A DNA stretch of 64,000 bases, taken from positions 17,128-81,127 of the forward strand of contig JBBDIP010000049.1 in the NCBI GenBank assembly GCA_040880305.1, written 5' to 3'. Shown piece by piece: positions 43,513-51,842 of the stretch. Within the stretch, counting starts at the first letter, position 1. Every line of letters begins with the position of its first letter. Both the position numbers and the translations under genes were made by a program. This DNA comes from JBBDIP01 sp040880305. GTDB lineage: Bacteria > Bacillota > Sulfobacillia > Fermentithermobacillales > Fermentithermobacillaceae. The notes under the pieces were generated by a model. That model did no database searches, was not told the DNA's origin, and was given only the letters and a program-made list of their open reading frames with translations.

Positions 43513-44046
43513 CTACAAAAGGACGATGGCGACACAGGCGCCTCCAAACACTCCCAGATAGCGGTACAGTTTCGCCCGCTTGCGGCACTCGTCCTCGAAC
43601 TGTGTTCTACGGGACCGGGCCTTGCCAATGGACATCTCTATATATCTCTCCTGCTCCTTATGACCGGACGTACCAAGGCTCCCGGCCAAGTCTCTGAGCA
43701 GTTCCCGTTCAAACCGGGGCACCTTCCCGCCGTCCTCGGCCAGCGCTTGGTCCAGCGCTTCGATCGCCGTCCGGCGCTGAGACAGTCCGGTGAGGGCTCC
43801 AAACCTTCGGAGGAGCGAGCCGGTAGCGCCGCCTGCCCTCTCCCCCGCCCTCGCCAGGGCGCCGGGGAGGGGTGTGAGCGAGTAGGAGATCTCTCCAGAC
43901 AGGCAGAGCAGGGCAAGTTCCAGCCTCTCAAGTTCCTTGAGCTCGGATTCAAGCCGTCCCGCCAGGCCGAAACCGGCGATCCCGCCTGCCGCGATCACAA
44001 GGACCGAACCCAGGACTTTGGATATGGGGATCCACGCGGCGCTCAC
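43513..44046 (-). CDS. spoIIIAB: Stage III sporulation protein AB
   Basis: 177 aa with terminal hydrophobic segments and an internal GspF-like helical region (ELKELERLELALLCLSGEIS and PLPGALARAGERAGGATGSL). It resembles type II/IV secretion platform proteins. The start overlaps the spoIIIAA stop. Confidence 0.93.
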   Translation of the reverse strand: MSAAWIPISKVLGSVLVIAAGGIAGFGLAGRLESELKELERLELALLCLSGEISYSLTPLPGALARAGERAGGATGSLLRRFGALTGLSQRRTAIEALDQALAEDGGKVPRFERELLRDLAGSLGTSGHKEQERYIEMSIGKARSRRTQFEDECRKRAKLYRYLGVFGGACVAIVLL

Positions 44047-44984
44047 GTCAATCCCCCCGCGTACTCGACGGTACCCGGACCTTTGCGCCTGGATAGCACC
44101 ACGGCGCGCTCAAAGTAGCCGGAGGACACAAGCCACGACGAGTAGGGGCGGCGCTTCACCCCATCCACGCTTTCCCCGTGACAGGTGGCCAGCATGGACG
44201 CCCCGGCCGACAATGCGGTGGCGACGGCTCTGGCATCCTCGTCGCTCCCGATCTCGTCGGTCGCGATCACCCCGGGTCCCATGGACCTTAAGAGCATCAT
44301 GATCCCCTTGGCCTTCGGGCACCTGTCCAACACGTCCACCCGCAACCCCAGGTCGTGCTGTGGGACGCCCGAGTAGCAGGCGGCTATCTCGGATCTCTCA
44401 TCGACGATGCCCACCTGGGACGGGAGAAGGCCCGCGGGCGCGTAGCCTTCGGCCGAAATGCGGCAGAGGTCGCGAAGCAGCGTGGTCTTTCCACAGCCCG
44501 GCGGGGAGATAATGAGCGTTGAAAGCAATCGTCCGGACCCTCCCGAGAGCCGTGCGGCCAGCCTCTCTCCCGCCCCGCGAACCGCTCTGGCGACGCGAAA
44601 ACTCATGCCGCCGACTTCTCTTATCCGCACGGACCCATCGGGCCAAACCGCCACCTGCCCGACCAGACCCACTCGATGTCCGCCGGGGATGGTGATGTAC
44701 CCGTTGGAGAACTCGTTCTCCAGGGCGTAGTAGGAGCAGTTGCTCACCAGCGACAAGGTCTTTTCTATTTCGTCGCGAGTGACGACGCCGCCGCTGAGGA
44801 GGGCGTCGGTCCCGAGGTAGACAACGCAGACCGGGCATCCGGCACGCAGCCTTACCTCGGCAACCGTGCTCGCTTCGGCGGGGTGCTTTGAAAGCCAGTC
44901 GCGTACCAGTTTCTGCAGCCGTCCGGGGAATAGCGGGAGGACGTCGCACTCCAGCGGGTCGTTGGGCCTTTCAAGAGCTTGCAC
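44043..44984 (-). CDS. spoIIIAA: Stage III sporulation protein AA (ATPase)
   Basis: 313 aa secretion-type ATPase energising the SpoIIIA channel. Walker A is in TLIISPPGCGKTTLLRDLCR, Walker B in ATDEIGSDEDARAVATALSA. The N-terminal domain contains VAEVRLRAGCPVCVVYLGTD and NEFSNGYITIPGGHRVGLVG. First gene of spoIIIA; start is GTG with GGGAGG eleven bases upstream. Confidence 0.96.
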   Translation of the reverse strand: MQALERPNDPLECDVLPLFPGRLQKLVRDWLSKHPAEASTVAEVRLRAGCPVCVVYLGTDALLSGGVVTRDEIEKTLSLVSNCSYYALENEFSNGYITIPGGHRVGLVGQVAVWPDGSVRIREVGGMSFRVARAVRGAGERLAARLSGGSGRLLSTLIISPPGCGKTTLLRDLCRISAEGYAPAGLLPSQVGIVDERSEIAACYSGVPQHDLGLRVDVLDRCPKAKGIMMLLRSMGPGVIATDEIGSDEDARAVATALSAGASMLATCHGESVDGVKRRPYSSWLVSSGYFERAVVLSRRKGPGTVEYAGGLT

Positions 44985-45047
44985 CGTCGTCCATGCCTCC
45001 CGTTGTCATAACATATTTGCGGGGGGAGGCTTGTATGACTGGGAGGG

Positions 45048-45386
45048 CTAACCTAAGAGAGTTACTAGCCGGCCGAGGATCTCGGCCATCACGCTGTCGG
45101 GGAGCGAGCATACAAATTGCGCCCTTCTAGCCTGCCAGTCCAGGCTCTTCACCTGGTCAGACAACACAACGCCAACGATTGGGAGTCCATCGGGGATGGC
45201 CACCTCAAAAGGATAGCCTTTGACCAAAGACGTAATGGGACAGAAAATCCCCAAGCCGACCTTCTTGTTGTACTGCAGCGGGGATAAGGTCACCGCTGGC
45301 CGAGTCCCCATCTGCTCGTGCCCTAGCTGGGGGTCGAAGGAAAGCCACACAATATCGCCTCTGGAGGGAGCATAGGCGCGCTCCAT
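45048..45386 (-). CDS. mazF: MazF/PemK family toxin
   Basis: About 112 aa mRNA endoribonuclease. APSRGDIVWLSFDPQLGHEQ with GTRPAVTLSPLQYNKKVGLG and later GVVLSDQVKSLDWQARRAQF match MazF/PemK. The ATG at 45386 overlaps the antitoxin stop (TGATG). Paired with MazE. Confidence 0.95.
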   Translation of the reverse strand: MERAYAPSRGDIVWLSFDPQLGHEQMGTRPAVTLSPLQYNKKVGLGIFCPITSLVKGYPFEVAIPDGLPIVGVVLSDQVKSLDWQARRAQFVCSLPDSVMAEILGRLVTLLG

Positions 45387-45625
45387 CACCAGGTCTCCTT
45401 CCCAACGGGGCCGCCAAACTGGACCTCGCGGTGGATGTTGTCCTTGGTGACCTTGGACAGCAGTTCCTTGAGAGTAAGAGTCCTGGGGGCCTGCCGGATT
45501 ACCAGCCTATCGCCGTCGATCGAGAGAGTGACTGGAGATCCGGGTCGGAGGTCCATCTCGGAAGCGAATGCATTCGGGATTCGGAGCGCCAGGCTGTTGC
45601 CCCATTTCTGAACGGTGGTTTTCAC
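45386..45625 (-). CDS. mazE: MazE/AbrB-type antitoxin
   Basis: 79 aa. The SpoVT/AbrB swapped-hairpin domain has QKWGNSLALRIPNAFASEMD and GSPVTLSIDGDRLVIRQAP. The acidic or hydrophobic C-terminus would bind MazF. The GTG start at 45625 has a G-run nine bases upstream; TTG 45634 is an alternative. Confidence 0.93.
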   Translation of the reverse strand: MKTTVQKWGNSLALRIPNAFASEMDLRPGSPVTLSIDGDRLVIRQAPRTLTLKELLSKVTKDNIHREVQFGGPVGKETW

Positions 45626-45656
45626 GAGTTCCAACCCCCCTTGCGTATCTACAATG

Positions 45657-45662
45657 ATTATA
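45657..45662 (-). promoter_or_regulatory. Consensus -10 box for mazEF
   Basis: Minus-strand TATAAT is 32 nt before the mazE GTG. The -35 region falls in a GC-rich hairpin and is poor. Confidence 0.45.
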
Positions 45663-45666
45663 CATG

Positions 45667-45696
45667 ACCGCGGGGGGTCGTGCGAGCCCCCGCGGT
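45667..45696 (-). terminator. Strong GC hairpin after the DUF1657 gene
   Basis: ACCGCGGGGG pairs with CCCCCGCGGT across a 10-nt loop, 27 bp past the DUF1657 stop and just before the mazEF -10. No U-tract. Confidence 0.45.
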
Positions 45697-45722
45697 GGAA
45701 GAGACGAAGTACGCTCCCTCAT

Positions 45723-45932
45723 CTACTGAGGCTGCTTGTACTGCGGCTTCTGTCCTTCAATCTCGCTCAGCCTGGACTCCAGCGAATCCGCTATGGTCTT
45801 GGTCTGTGCGGCCGCTGACTGGTAGAGCTGTTTGGCGGTCGGATTGTCGGTGTCGAGCGCGAATCCCTCCAGGGACGCGTTCGCGCTCTTCAGGCTCGCA
45901 ACGCACTGCTTGACCTTCAGAGGAACGGTCAT
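45723..45932 (-). CDS. DUF1657 family small protein
   Basis: 69 aa. VKQCVASLKSANASLEGFAL then NPTAKQLYQSAAAQTKTIAD and a Gln/Pro tail fit DUF1657, which occurs in spore formers and is often linked to spoVA-type genes. Helical, no enzymatic motif. Start ATG 45932 with GGGGGTG upstream; an upstream extension to 45962 lacks support. Confidence 0.88.
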   Translation of the reverse strand: MTVPLKVKQCVASLKSANASLEGFALDTDNPTAKQLYQSAAAQTKTIADSLESRLSEIEGQKPQYKQPQ

Positions 45933-46251
45933 ATCGTCACCCCCGTAGAAGCGTCTGCACACTAGGCTCAGTTGATACAGGCCCTGTCCGCATCGCTGGT
46001 TCTACGGATGACCCAATCCTGACTACTGGATATACCTCACCCTTCGCTACTGTTCAGAAAAACCACCCCAGACACGCGAGGAGCGTTTCGGCTTGGGCCC
46101 CAGCGATCGTGTCTCATGCAGGTCATGCGCTCTTCGCTCATTTCCGGTGCTTAATATTAGTGAGATATACATTTACAACATTAACTAACCTGAGAAGGAA
46201 TGTCACATTGTCTGTGGAACATTCAAGGTGGAGAAAGAAGGGGTGTATTTC
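45933..46251. other. 319-bp divergent intergenic region
   Basis: Lies between DUF1657 (minus) and the M1-like peptidase (plus). More AT-rich near 46145-46200; TATACA at 46166-46171 could be a -10 for the plus-strand gene. No gene seen. Confidence 0.5.
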
Positions 46252-47544
46252 ATGGGCGGCGATACCAGAGTAGTACACCACAACATCCGAGTGAACTTGG
46301 CCCCCGAACGAGGCACGATGGCTGCCACGGACACCATGTTCTTCGGGGGTGAGGGTACCGAACTACTGGTCTATCTCGGTAAAGGCTTCACTCTGACCGA
46401 AGCCACTCAGGGCGGTCGCAACCTGAGCATCGAAATGGTGGAGGAGCAAAGACGGGCACGTCGTTATCGGCTTTCCGGTTGGGATCCGACGAGGATGACG
46501 GCTACCCTCAAATGGGAAGGAAGAGTTGGAGAATTCGAGGTGTCGAAAGTCTGCTCCATCAGCCCACGGGTCGTTGAGTTGTCGGGTTTCGGTGCTTGGT
46601 TCCCAACCATCAAGCCGAGCTGCTATGATGAGCAGTTCACCTACCAACTCGATGCGGATCTTCCGGAAGACTGGGCTCTGGTGATGCCAGGGATTTCGTC
46701 CCACGGCGATGTGCGGCGGCGTCACCATGACTGGCAGCGCCCCATTGAGGATATTTTCATCTGCGCGGCCCCCCATCTCAACCATCTGGAATCCGAGACG
46801 GATGGTCAAGTACTGCGGGTTTACTTTGCGGGCCTGAGTGTGGAAGTAGGTACAGCGCTAATTGATGATTATGTTCAGTCGGTTAGAATGATGGAAAAGT
46901 ACTTTGGCTCCATGTTGCACGGACGAGGCGGTGTGGTGGTGATCTCACCGCGCAGCCCTAGTGGTGACAGCTGGGGTTTTGAGCGCGGTGACCTGTGGGT
47001 AGCGGGCGATGAGTTTGTGAATGGACTAGTGAAGAGCGATTGGCAGCCGGATTACCTGCCGGGCCCGATGTCGCCGTCTTTGCATGAGTCAATCCACTCT
47101 TGGATCGGGTTGGGTCTCCAGTTCGTTCAGCCTTGGCTGGCCGAGTCCATCACCCAGTACCTTCAGGTCGTTCTATCAGAGGAGCTGTTCTCGCAACCCG
47201 GACTAGCGGACTCATACTTTCAGTGGTATGTACCCAGGATTCGGGCCGCGCTTGTCAGAGACGACCGGGCGATTGCGAATCTAACGCTAGCTGACAATCC
47301 CTATGACCACTGGTATCTGAAGGGCAGCTGGTGTTTCTGGGACCTTGAGTCGGAGGTCGGGCGTGATGGTCTGATTTCGGCGCTTGCGGCCATCTACCGT
47401 CACCACGTAGCAGCAACTTTGGACTATGATAGCTTTGTGCGCGAGATGAGTGAACAACTATGTCGACCGCTGGACGAGCACTTCAACTACTGGTTCAAGG
47501 AGCGAGACTTTTCGCCGTTATGCCGTTCCACTCTGGAACTCTAG
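46252..47544 (+). CDS. M1-like (gluzincin) metallopeptidase domain protein
   Basis: 430 aa. HExxH is present as LHESIHSWIG (residues about 278-282), followed by WLAESITQYL with Glu at about 298. The distance from HESIH to that Glu is 15 residues rather than the 18 usual in M1 aminopeptidases. The N-terminal half is beta-rich. No signal peptide is seen. Start ATG 46252 has AAGGGG nine bases upstream; a GTG at 46228 is an alternative. It is alone on the plus strand among minus-strand genes. The substrate is unknown. Confidence 0.75.
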   Translation: MGGDTRVVHHNIRVNLAPERGTMAATDTMFFGGEGTELLVYLGKGFTLTEATQGGRNLSIEMVEEQRRARRYRLSGWDPTRMTATLKWEGRVGEFEVSKVCSISPRVVELSGFGAWFPTIKPSCYDEQFTYQLDADLPEDWALVMPGISSHGDVRRRHHDWQRPIEDIFICAAPHLNHLESETDGQVLRVYFAGLSVEVGTALIDDYVQSVRMMEKYFGSMLHGRGGVVVISPRSPSGDSWGFERGDLWVAGDEFVNGLVKSDWQPDYLPGPMSPSLHESIHSWIGLGLQFVQPWLAESITQYLQVVLSEELFSQPGLADSYFQWYVPRIRAALVRDDRAIANLTLADNPYDHWYLKGSWCFWDLESEVGRDGLISALAAIYRHHVAATLDYDSFVREMSEQLCRPLDEHFNYWFKERDFSPLCRSTLEL

Positions 47545-47640
47545 GGCGTATCATCCTCGGCATGGACGAGGCGGTTGAGCTCAACAAAGGGGACCGCCCC
47601 GATTTCTCGTAGGCATGCAACAAGCTTTTACAACAAGCCA

Positions 47641-47664
47641 GGGGCATCTCGACCGAGATGCCCC
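47641..47664. terminator. Bidirectional terminator between convergent genes
   Basis: GGGGCATCTC and GAGATGCCCC form a perfect 10-bp stem with a 4-nt loop, placed between the ends of the peptidase gene (47544, plus) and the CD1247-type gene (47690, minus). Confidence 0.65.
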
Positions 47665-47689
47665 TTACGCACTCAGTCTGCGTTCAGAC

Positions 47690-48157
47690 CTATACTGTCT
47701 TGTCTCTGCCCTTCTTGCCCTTGGGCTGCGACTTCTCTTCTTCCTCTTCGCCCTCTTCAGCGCACTCCGGACACTCGCACTCCGCTTCATCTTCGTCGTC
47801 CCAGTCGACTTCGTCGGCCGTGAACGACTCGCCACACTCGGGGCAGACGACCTCAGTGTCAGGATCGTCCAGGACTGACGACTCGACCTCGATCAGTTCC
47901 CCGCAGTTGGGGCACTCCAGCTCCACGAAGTCCTCACCGTAGACTTCTTCCTCGACATCCGACAGGTCCTCATCTAGCGAGTCGATGTAGTCCTGCATGT
48001 CGTCCTGGGCCTCGGCCTGCTCCTCGATGGCCTGCGCCATCTCCTTGAGCACGTCACAGATCACCTTAATGGCCTTGCCTTCCTTGGTGGCCTCCGAAAT
48101 GTCCAAGCCATCAACCAAACCCTGCAAATACGAGACCTTTTCTTTGAGTTGCGACAT
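47690..48157 (-). CDS. CD1247-type acidic zinc-ribbon protein
   Basis: 155 aa. The helical N-terminal part (QLKEKVSYLQGLVDGLDISE; KVICDVLKEMAQAIEEQAEA) matches the CD1247 N-terminal domain. Then CPNCGELIEV and CPECGESFTA form a zinc ribbon, and a further CECPECAEE lies in a very acidic tail ending in Lys/Gly. Start ATG 48157 has AGGAGGGG upstream. Probably a small nucleic-acid or protein-binding factor; not characterised. Confidence 0.85.
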   Translation of the reverse strand: MSQLKEKVSYLQGLVDGLDISEATKEGKAIKVICDVLKEMAQAIEEQAEAQDDMQDYIDSLDEDLSDVEEEVYGEDFVELECPNCGELIEVESSVLDDPDTEVVCPECGESFTADEVDWDDEDEAECECPECAEEGEEEEEKSQPKGKKGRDKTV

Positions 48158-48190
48158 CCTGACCCCTCCTTTGCCCACAGAGCAGTTGTT

Positions 48191-48757
48191 TTACTTTACC
48201 CTCTCGATATACGACCCGATCCTGGTGTCAACCTTGACCACGTCGCCCTGATTGATGAACAAGGGAACCTTGACTGTAGCGCCGGTCTCGAGTTTGGCGA
48301 GTTTTGTACCGCCTGTGGCGGTATCGCCCTTGAAGCCCGGGTCGGTCTCAACCACTTCAAGGTCCACAAAGTTTGGAACCTCGATGCCAATCACCCTGTT
48401 ATCATAGCTCAGGACAAACACGTTCATGTTTTCCTTGAGGTACTGAGCGCCGCCGCCGATGTCTTTGCGTGAGACGGTTACCTGCTCGTAGGATGAAGTG
48501 TCCATGAGCGTGTAGTCGTCGTCCACCCCGTACAGATACTGGGCTTCTCTGCGCTCGATAAGGGCTTTGGGGAGTCTCTCGCCCGCGTTGAAAGTCTTCT
48601 CGAGCACCGCGCCGGTGATAACGTTCTTTATCTTGGCGCGGACAAACGCCGAGCCCTTGCCCGGCTTCACATGCTGGAAGTCCACGACGACCCAGGGCTG
48701 GCCATCGATCTCAACGGTCACACCGGTATGGAAGTCGTTGGTTGATATCACGCGCAT
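48191..48757 (-). CDS. efp: Elongation factor P
   Basis: 188 aa (family norm 185-190). VEIDGQPWVVVDFQHVKPGK carries the modifiable Lys loop (PGKGSAF); domain II/III ends with NQGDVVKVDTRIGSYIERV. Relieves ribosome stalling at polyproline. Beside pepP, as in Bacillus. Confidence 0.98.
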   Translation of the reverse strand: MRVISTNDFHTGVTVEIDGQPWVVVDFQHVKPGKGSAFVRAKIKNVITGAVLEKTFNAGERLPKALIERREAQYLYGVDDDYTLMDTSSYEQVTVSRKDIGGGAQYLKENMNVFVLSYDNRVIGIEVPNFVDLEVVETDPGFKGDTATGGTKLAKLETGATVKVPLFINQGDVVKVDTRIGSYIERVK

Positions 48758-48804
48758 CCCTCGCTATCAAAGAGACCTGGCCGAATAGCCCCTTCGTTTA
48801 CCTA

Positions 48805-49884
48805 TCATTTGTCCAGGACCTTGAGTTCTTTCGGGCTGTGAGACAGGATCCTGCTGCCCGTTTCTGTCACCAGGACAATATCCTCGATCCGGCAGCCGCC
48901 AAAGCCCGGGATGTAGATCCCCGGCTCGACAGTCACGATCATGCCCGGTGCCAGGACGTTATCAGACTTCTTACCGGCGCTTGGCCCTTCATGGACGTTC
49001 AACCCAACGCCGTGCCCAATGCCATGCCCAAAATACTGGCCGTACCCGGCGGCGTCGATGACCTTGCGGCCCGCCGCGTCGACGTCCATGCCCTTCACGC
49101 CCGGCTTCACCGCCTCGAGACCTGCGAGTTGGGCTTCCAGAACCACGTTGTAGATCTCCTCGTGCTTCTTGTCCAAGCGCCCGACGACGAAGGTCCTGGT
49201 CTCGTCCGAGCAGTAACCCTGGCACCGCGCGCCAAAGTCGAACGTGAGGAAGTCGCGGTCGGCGACCTTCCTTTCGCTGGGAACCCCGTGTGGGAGTGAC
49301 GACCTCTCGCCGCTCACCGCGATAATCGGAAACGCGAGTCCCTCAGACCCCATCCTTCGCATCGTGAACTCGAACTCGAGGGCGAGGTCGATCTCCCGTG
49401 ACCCCAGACGAATAGAGTTGGTCAGCAGCGCAAACGCGTCGTCGGCGATATCCTGGGCCTTCTGTATGAACTGGACTTCCTGCGGGGTCTTGACCATTCT
49501 CAGTTCCTCAACCCAAAGCGAGACTCCGACCAGTTCAACCCCCTCGAAACGCTCCTTCAGCTTTTCCCAGGCCGAGTAGGTGACGTGCTCCTTCTCGAAC
49601 GCGAGCCTCTTCAGGCCCTCACGCTGGACTGTGGTTTTGATCTCGTCGGTCTCGACCTTGGTCATGACGGCGGAGAAACCCACGGCCTCTTCCTGGGCTT
49701 CCTCTATGTAACGCGAGTCGGTGAAGAGGTATGCGGACTTGTCGGTTATGAGGAGGGCACCAGCATCCCCGCGAAAGCCTGTTATGTAGCGCCAGTTCAA
49801 AAACGTGGTCACCAACAAACCGTCGACAGACTCCTGGGCCATCTTCTCCCTAAGCTTGTCTACCCTGACATTGGGAGCGCTCAA
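48805..49884 (-). CDS. pepP: Xaa-Pro aminopeptidase (M24)
   Basis: 359 aa. N-terminal creatinase-like domain (NWRYITGFRGDAGALLITDK) and the metal-binding pita-bread domain: FDFGARCQGYCSDETRTFVV, HGIGHGVGLNVHEGPSAGKK and VTVEPGIYIPGFGGCRIEDI carry the ligands. Cleaves N-terminal residues before proline. Homologue of YqhT, upstream of efp. Confidence 0.96.
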   Translation of the reverse strand: MSAPNVRVDKLREKMAQESVDGLLVTTFLNWRYITGFRGDAGALLITDKSAYLFTDSRYIEEAQEEAVGFSAVMTKVETDEIKTTVQREGLKRLAFEKEHVTYSAWEKLKERFEGVELVGVSLWVEELRMVKTPQEVQFIQKAQDIADDAFALLTNSIRLGSREIDLALEFEFTMRRMGSEGLAFPIIAVSGERSSLPHGVPSERKVADRDFLTFDFGARCQGYCSDETRTFVVGRLDKKHEEIYNVVLEAQLAGLEAVKPGVKGMDVDAAGRKVIDAAGYGQYFGHGIGHGVGLNVHEGPSAGKKSDNVLAPGMIVTVEPGIYIPGFGGCRIEDIVLVTETGSRILSHSPKELKVLDK

Positions 49885-50003
49885 AGCATCGCCTCCAACC
49901 TCTGGAATTCACTTGCCAATTCTATCACAGCCCGTAGTTCGCCTGCACCTTGATCGCCGGCAGCAGACAACCTCTTCGGGAGGCACAGCACCGCCGGATG
50001 CAA

Positions 50004-50323
50004 CCCCGATGATGCTCTCAGCATCACCCTCGAGGCGGAGGTGCTGCTGAGAACAGCAGCTTTCCAGCCGACCTGATGCTCACAGCATCACCTTCGACCC
50101 GACCGAGGCAGCCGCCGACCCCGATGATGCTCTCAGCATCACCCTCGAGGCGGAGGTGCTGCTGAAAGCAGCAGCCTTCCAGCCGACCTGATGCTCAAAG
50201 CATCACCTTCGACCCGACCGAGGCAGCCGCCGAGCCCGATGCTGCTCTAAGCATCACCCTCGAGGCGGAGGTGCTGCTGAAAGCAGCAGCCTTCCGCACG
50301 ACCTGATGCTCAAAGCATCACCC
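50004..50323. repeat. 115-bp tandem repeat, 2.8 copies, each with three hairpins
   Basis: Copies begin at 50004, 50119 and 50234, the third stopping near 50323. Each contains GATGCT-N3-AGCATC, GCTGCTG-N4-CAGCAGC and GATGCT-N3-AGCATC stems. Between copies the stems are kept while loops change (CTC, CAC, CAA; AGAA, AAAG). Traces of a partial copy precede 50004. It lies between glyA and pepP; function unknown. Confidence 0.9.
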
Positions 50324-50347
50324 GAGATAGTCTCCAAGCAATAAGGA

Positions 50348-50391
50348 GCCCGGGTCCGGACCGCCTTGAGGCGCGGCGCGGAAACCCGGGC
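50348..50391 (-). terminator. Large GC hairpin between two repeat arrays
   Basis: GCCCGGGT (50348-50355) pairs with ACCCGGGC (50384-50391), with an inner CGCC-TTGA-GGCG stem. Minus-strand readout then gives TCCTTATTGCTT. It may end the glycine operon transcript. Confidence 0.45.
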
Positions 50392-50421
50392 CAGCAATTC
50401 AGACTCTCAAGCGCCTGTGGC

Positions 50422-50565
50422 ACCTCTCTCAGCGATGCTCTCAGCGATGCTCTCAGCGATGCTCTCAGCGATGCTCTCAGCGCTGTTCTCAGCGATGCTC
50501 TCAGCGCTGTTCTCTGCGCTGCTCTTGGTGCTGCTCTCAGTGCTGCTATTAGCGCCGCTATTACT
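50422..50565. repeat. 12-bp tandem repeat (GATGCTCTCAGC), about 12 degenerate copies
   Basis: Four near-perfect copies (50434-50481) are followed by decaying ones that reach the glyA stop codon. The unit is the same as the left part of hairpin 1 in the 115-bp repeats. Read on the minus strand it gives Ala-Glu-Ser-Ile steps, but that frame has no gene support. Confidence 0.88.
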
Positions 50566-51802
50566 CGTAGAACGGGTGCTTAGCGGTGAGTTCCTTGACT
50601 TCGGCAGCCACCTTGGCCTGCTCTGCCTCATCCGAGACGTTGGAGAGGCAGCGGTTGATGAGGGAGGCGATGACTTTCATGTCGCCCTCCTTCATCCCCC
50701 TGGTGGTCACGGCGGGAGTGCCGATGCGGATGCCGCTGGTCACCATGGGCTTCTTGGTGTCGAACGGGATGCCGTTCTTGTTCACCGTGATGCCGACCTT
50801 GTCCAGGGCGACTTCGGCGTCGCGGCCGGTGATGTTCTTGGAGGTGAGGTCGACCAACATGAGGTGGTTGTCGGTTCCGCCCGACACCAGCCTGAAGCCG
50901 CCCTTCACCATTTCCTCGGCCAGGGCGTGGGCGTTCTTCACGATCTGAGCCTGGTACTCCTTGAACGACGGCTCCAGCGCCTCTTTGAAGGCCACCGCTT
51001 TGGCGGCGATGATGTGCATGAGAGGACCGCCCTGGATGCCGGGGAAGATGGCCTTGTCGATGGCGTTAGCCCAGTCCTGGGTGCAGAGGATCATGCCGCC
51101 CCTGGGCCCGCGCAGCGTCTTGTGGGTAGTGGTGGTCACAAACTGGGCGTAAGGCACGGGCGATGGGTGAAGCCCGGCGGCGATTAGCCCCGCAATGTGG
51201 GCCATATCCACCATGAGCAGGGCGCCGACCTCGTCGGCTATCTCGCGGAACTTGACGAAGTCGATGACCCTGGGGTACGCGCTGGCGCCGGCGACGATCA
51301 ACTTGGGCTTGCATTCATTGGCAATCCTGCGAACCTCGTCGTAGTTGATGCGCTCGGTGTCCTTGTCCACGCCGTAGGGCACGAAGTTGAAGTACTTGCC
51401 CGATATGTTGACCGGACTGCCGTGGGTCAAATGCCCGCCGTGCGCGAGGTTCATGCCGAGCACGGTGTCGCCCGGCTTAATGGCGGCAAAGTACACGCCT
51501 GTGTTGGCCTGGGCCCCGGAGTGAGGCTGGACGTTGGCGTGCTGGGCTCCGAAGATCTGCTTGGCCCTGTCCCTCGCCAGGTTCTCGGCGATATCCACGA
51601 CCTCGCAACCGCCGTAGTAGCGGTGCGCGGGATACCCTTCGGCATACTTGTTGGTCAAAACTGAGCCCATGGCCTCGAGCACGGCCTTGGACACCAAGTT
51701 CTCTGAAGCAATGAGCTCGATGACGCTCATCTGGCGCGCCTTTTCGTCAAGGATCGTCTTGAAGATGTCGGGGTCAGACTGCGAGAGAGGTTTGGTCGTC
51801 AT
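50561..51802 (-). CDS. glyA: Serine hydroxymethyltransferase
   Basis: 413 aa PLP enzyme interconverting serine and glycine with tetrahydrofolate. IELIASENLVSKAVLEAMGS, EGYPAHRYYGGCEVVDIAEN and the PLP-Lys motif VTTTTHKTLRGPRGGMILCT are all present. Start ATG 51802 gives the family length; ATG 51829 is less likely. Last gene of the glycine-cleavage operon, joining glycine to one-carbon metabolism. Confidence 0.97.
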   Translation of the reverse strand: MTTKPLSQSDPDIFKTILDEKARQMSVIELIASENLVSKAVLEAMGSVLTNKYAEGYPAHRYYGGCEVVDIAENLARDRAKQIFGAQHANVQPHSGAQANTGVYFAAIKPGDTVLGMNLAHGGHLTHGSPVNISGKYFNFVPYGVDKDTERINYDEVRRIANECKPKLIVAGASAYPRVIDFVKFREIADEVGALLMVDMAHIAGLIAAGLHPSPVPYAQFVTTTTHKTLRGPRGGMILCTQDWANAIDKAIFPGIQGGPLMHIIAAKAVAFKEALEPSFKEYQAQIVKNAHALAEEMVKGGFRLVSGGTDNHLMLVDLTSKNITGRDAEVALDKVGITVNKNGIPFDTKKPMVTSGIRIGTPAVTTRGMKEGDMKVIASLINRCLSNVSDEAEQAKVAAEVKELTAKHPFYE

Positions 51803-51842
51803 ACCCACGTTGTGTTCCCTACCTTTCATTTCTTACTGAATG

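Noticed and set aside
50004..50323. CRISPR array
   Set aside because: Repeats are 115 bp, adjacent without unique spacers, and no cas genes are present.
50407..50631. Minus-strand frame encoding an Ala-Glu-Ser-Ile repeat protein
   Set aside because: It is produced by the 12-bp DNA repeat, starts inside glyA in another frame and has no family match or ribosome-binding site.
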